Part shown: positions 5,536 to 5,541 of the stretch, in pieces
Layout: each line of letters begins with the position of its first letter
Position numbering within the stretch: position 1 is the first letter of the stretch
Assembly: GCA_041649615.1 (NCBI GenBank)
Contig: JBAZMT010000057.1
Location: forward strand, 1-5,541
DNA length: 5,541 bases
Direction of reading: 5' to 3'
Source: JALOAR01 sp041649615
Lineage (GTDB): Bacteria; Patescibacteriota; Minisyncoccia; UBA6257; Colwellbacteraceae
The notes under the pieces: generated by a model
Told to the model about the DNA's origin: nothing
What the model saw: only the letters and a program-made list of their open reading frames with translations
Database searches by the model: none
Position numbers and translations under genes: made by a program

Positions 5536-5541
5536 ATGGCC
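5536..5541 (+). CDS. Start of the next gene in the operon (two codons only)
   Basis: ATG-GCC at the right edge is preceded by AAGGAGA (5524-5530), the strongest Shine-Dalgarno on this strand, with 7 nt between GGAG and ATG. It lies 10 nt after the previous stop, so it is almost certainly the next operon gene. Nothing can be said of its product. Confidence 0.6.

Noticed and set aside
1..5541. tRNA, rRNA or CRISPR array
   Set aside because: No cloverleaf-type sequence, rRNA segment or regularly spaced repeat-spacer pattern was seen on either strand.

Overview
The window looks like the replication and early region of a phage, prophage or plasmid from a GC-rich bacterium. It holds no ribosomal, tRNA or central-metabolism genes. 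Coding parts are GC-rich, and the largest non-coding stretch is strikingly AT-rich in places. Genes are tightly packed, with start/stop overlaps and a helicase/ATPase pair typical of mobile replicons. The host cannot be named. The proposed TTGAC/TAnnnT promoters and one possibly leaderless GTG start would suit an actinobacterium, but this is only a hint.

Left arm (1-1831, minus strand). A SNF2-like superfamily 2 helicase/translocase (275-1831) is followed, with its last codons forming the next gene's ribosome site, by an acidic beta-rich protein of unknown function that runs off the left edge (1-271).

Divergent control region (1832-2090). Two outward-facing promoters share the same plan: TTGAC, an 18-nt spacer, TAnnnT, 7 nt, then GGCGAGGG. 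Between them lie an intrinsic terminator on the minus strand (1885-1921) and a palindrome abutting the rightward -35 (2011-2033).

Centre (2091-3470, plus). A RepA/AAA_25-type RecA-fold ATPase carries a charged linker and a C-terminal winged-helix-like domain. It is the likely replication helicase or loader.

Non-coding region (3471-3986). An AT-rich stretch with short helically phased direct repeats leads into a 161-bp nested inverted-repeat element (3594-3754) that can fold as a three-way junction. A 29-bp palindrome (3770-3798) with a third half-site (3833-3842) follows, then a promoter-like sequence directly before a GTG. The layout resembles an origin plus operator region, but this is inferred.

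Right arm (3987-5541, plus). This is a compact operon: a small coiled-coil/winged-helix protein, two cysteine-rich putative metal-binding proteins coupled by overlapping starts and stops, and the first two codons of another gene. The small winged-helix protein resembles the C-terminal domain of the ATPase (both contain RDNLG before the presumed recognition region). One possible reading is that both bind the repeats lying between them.
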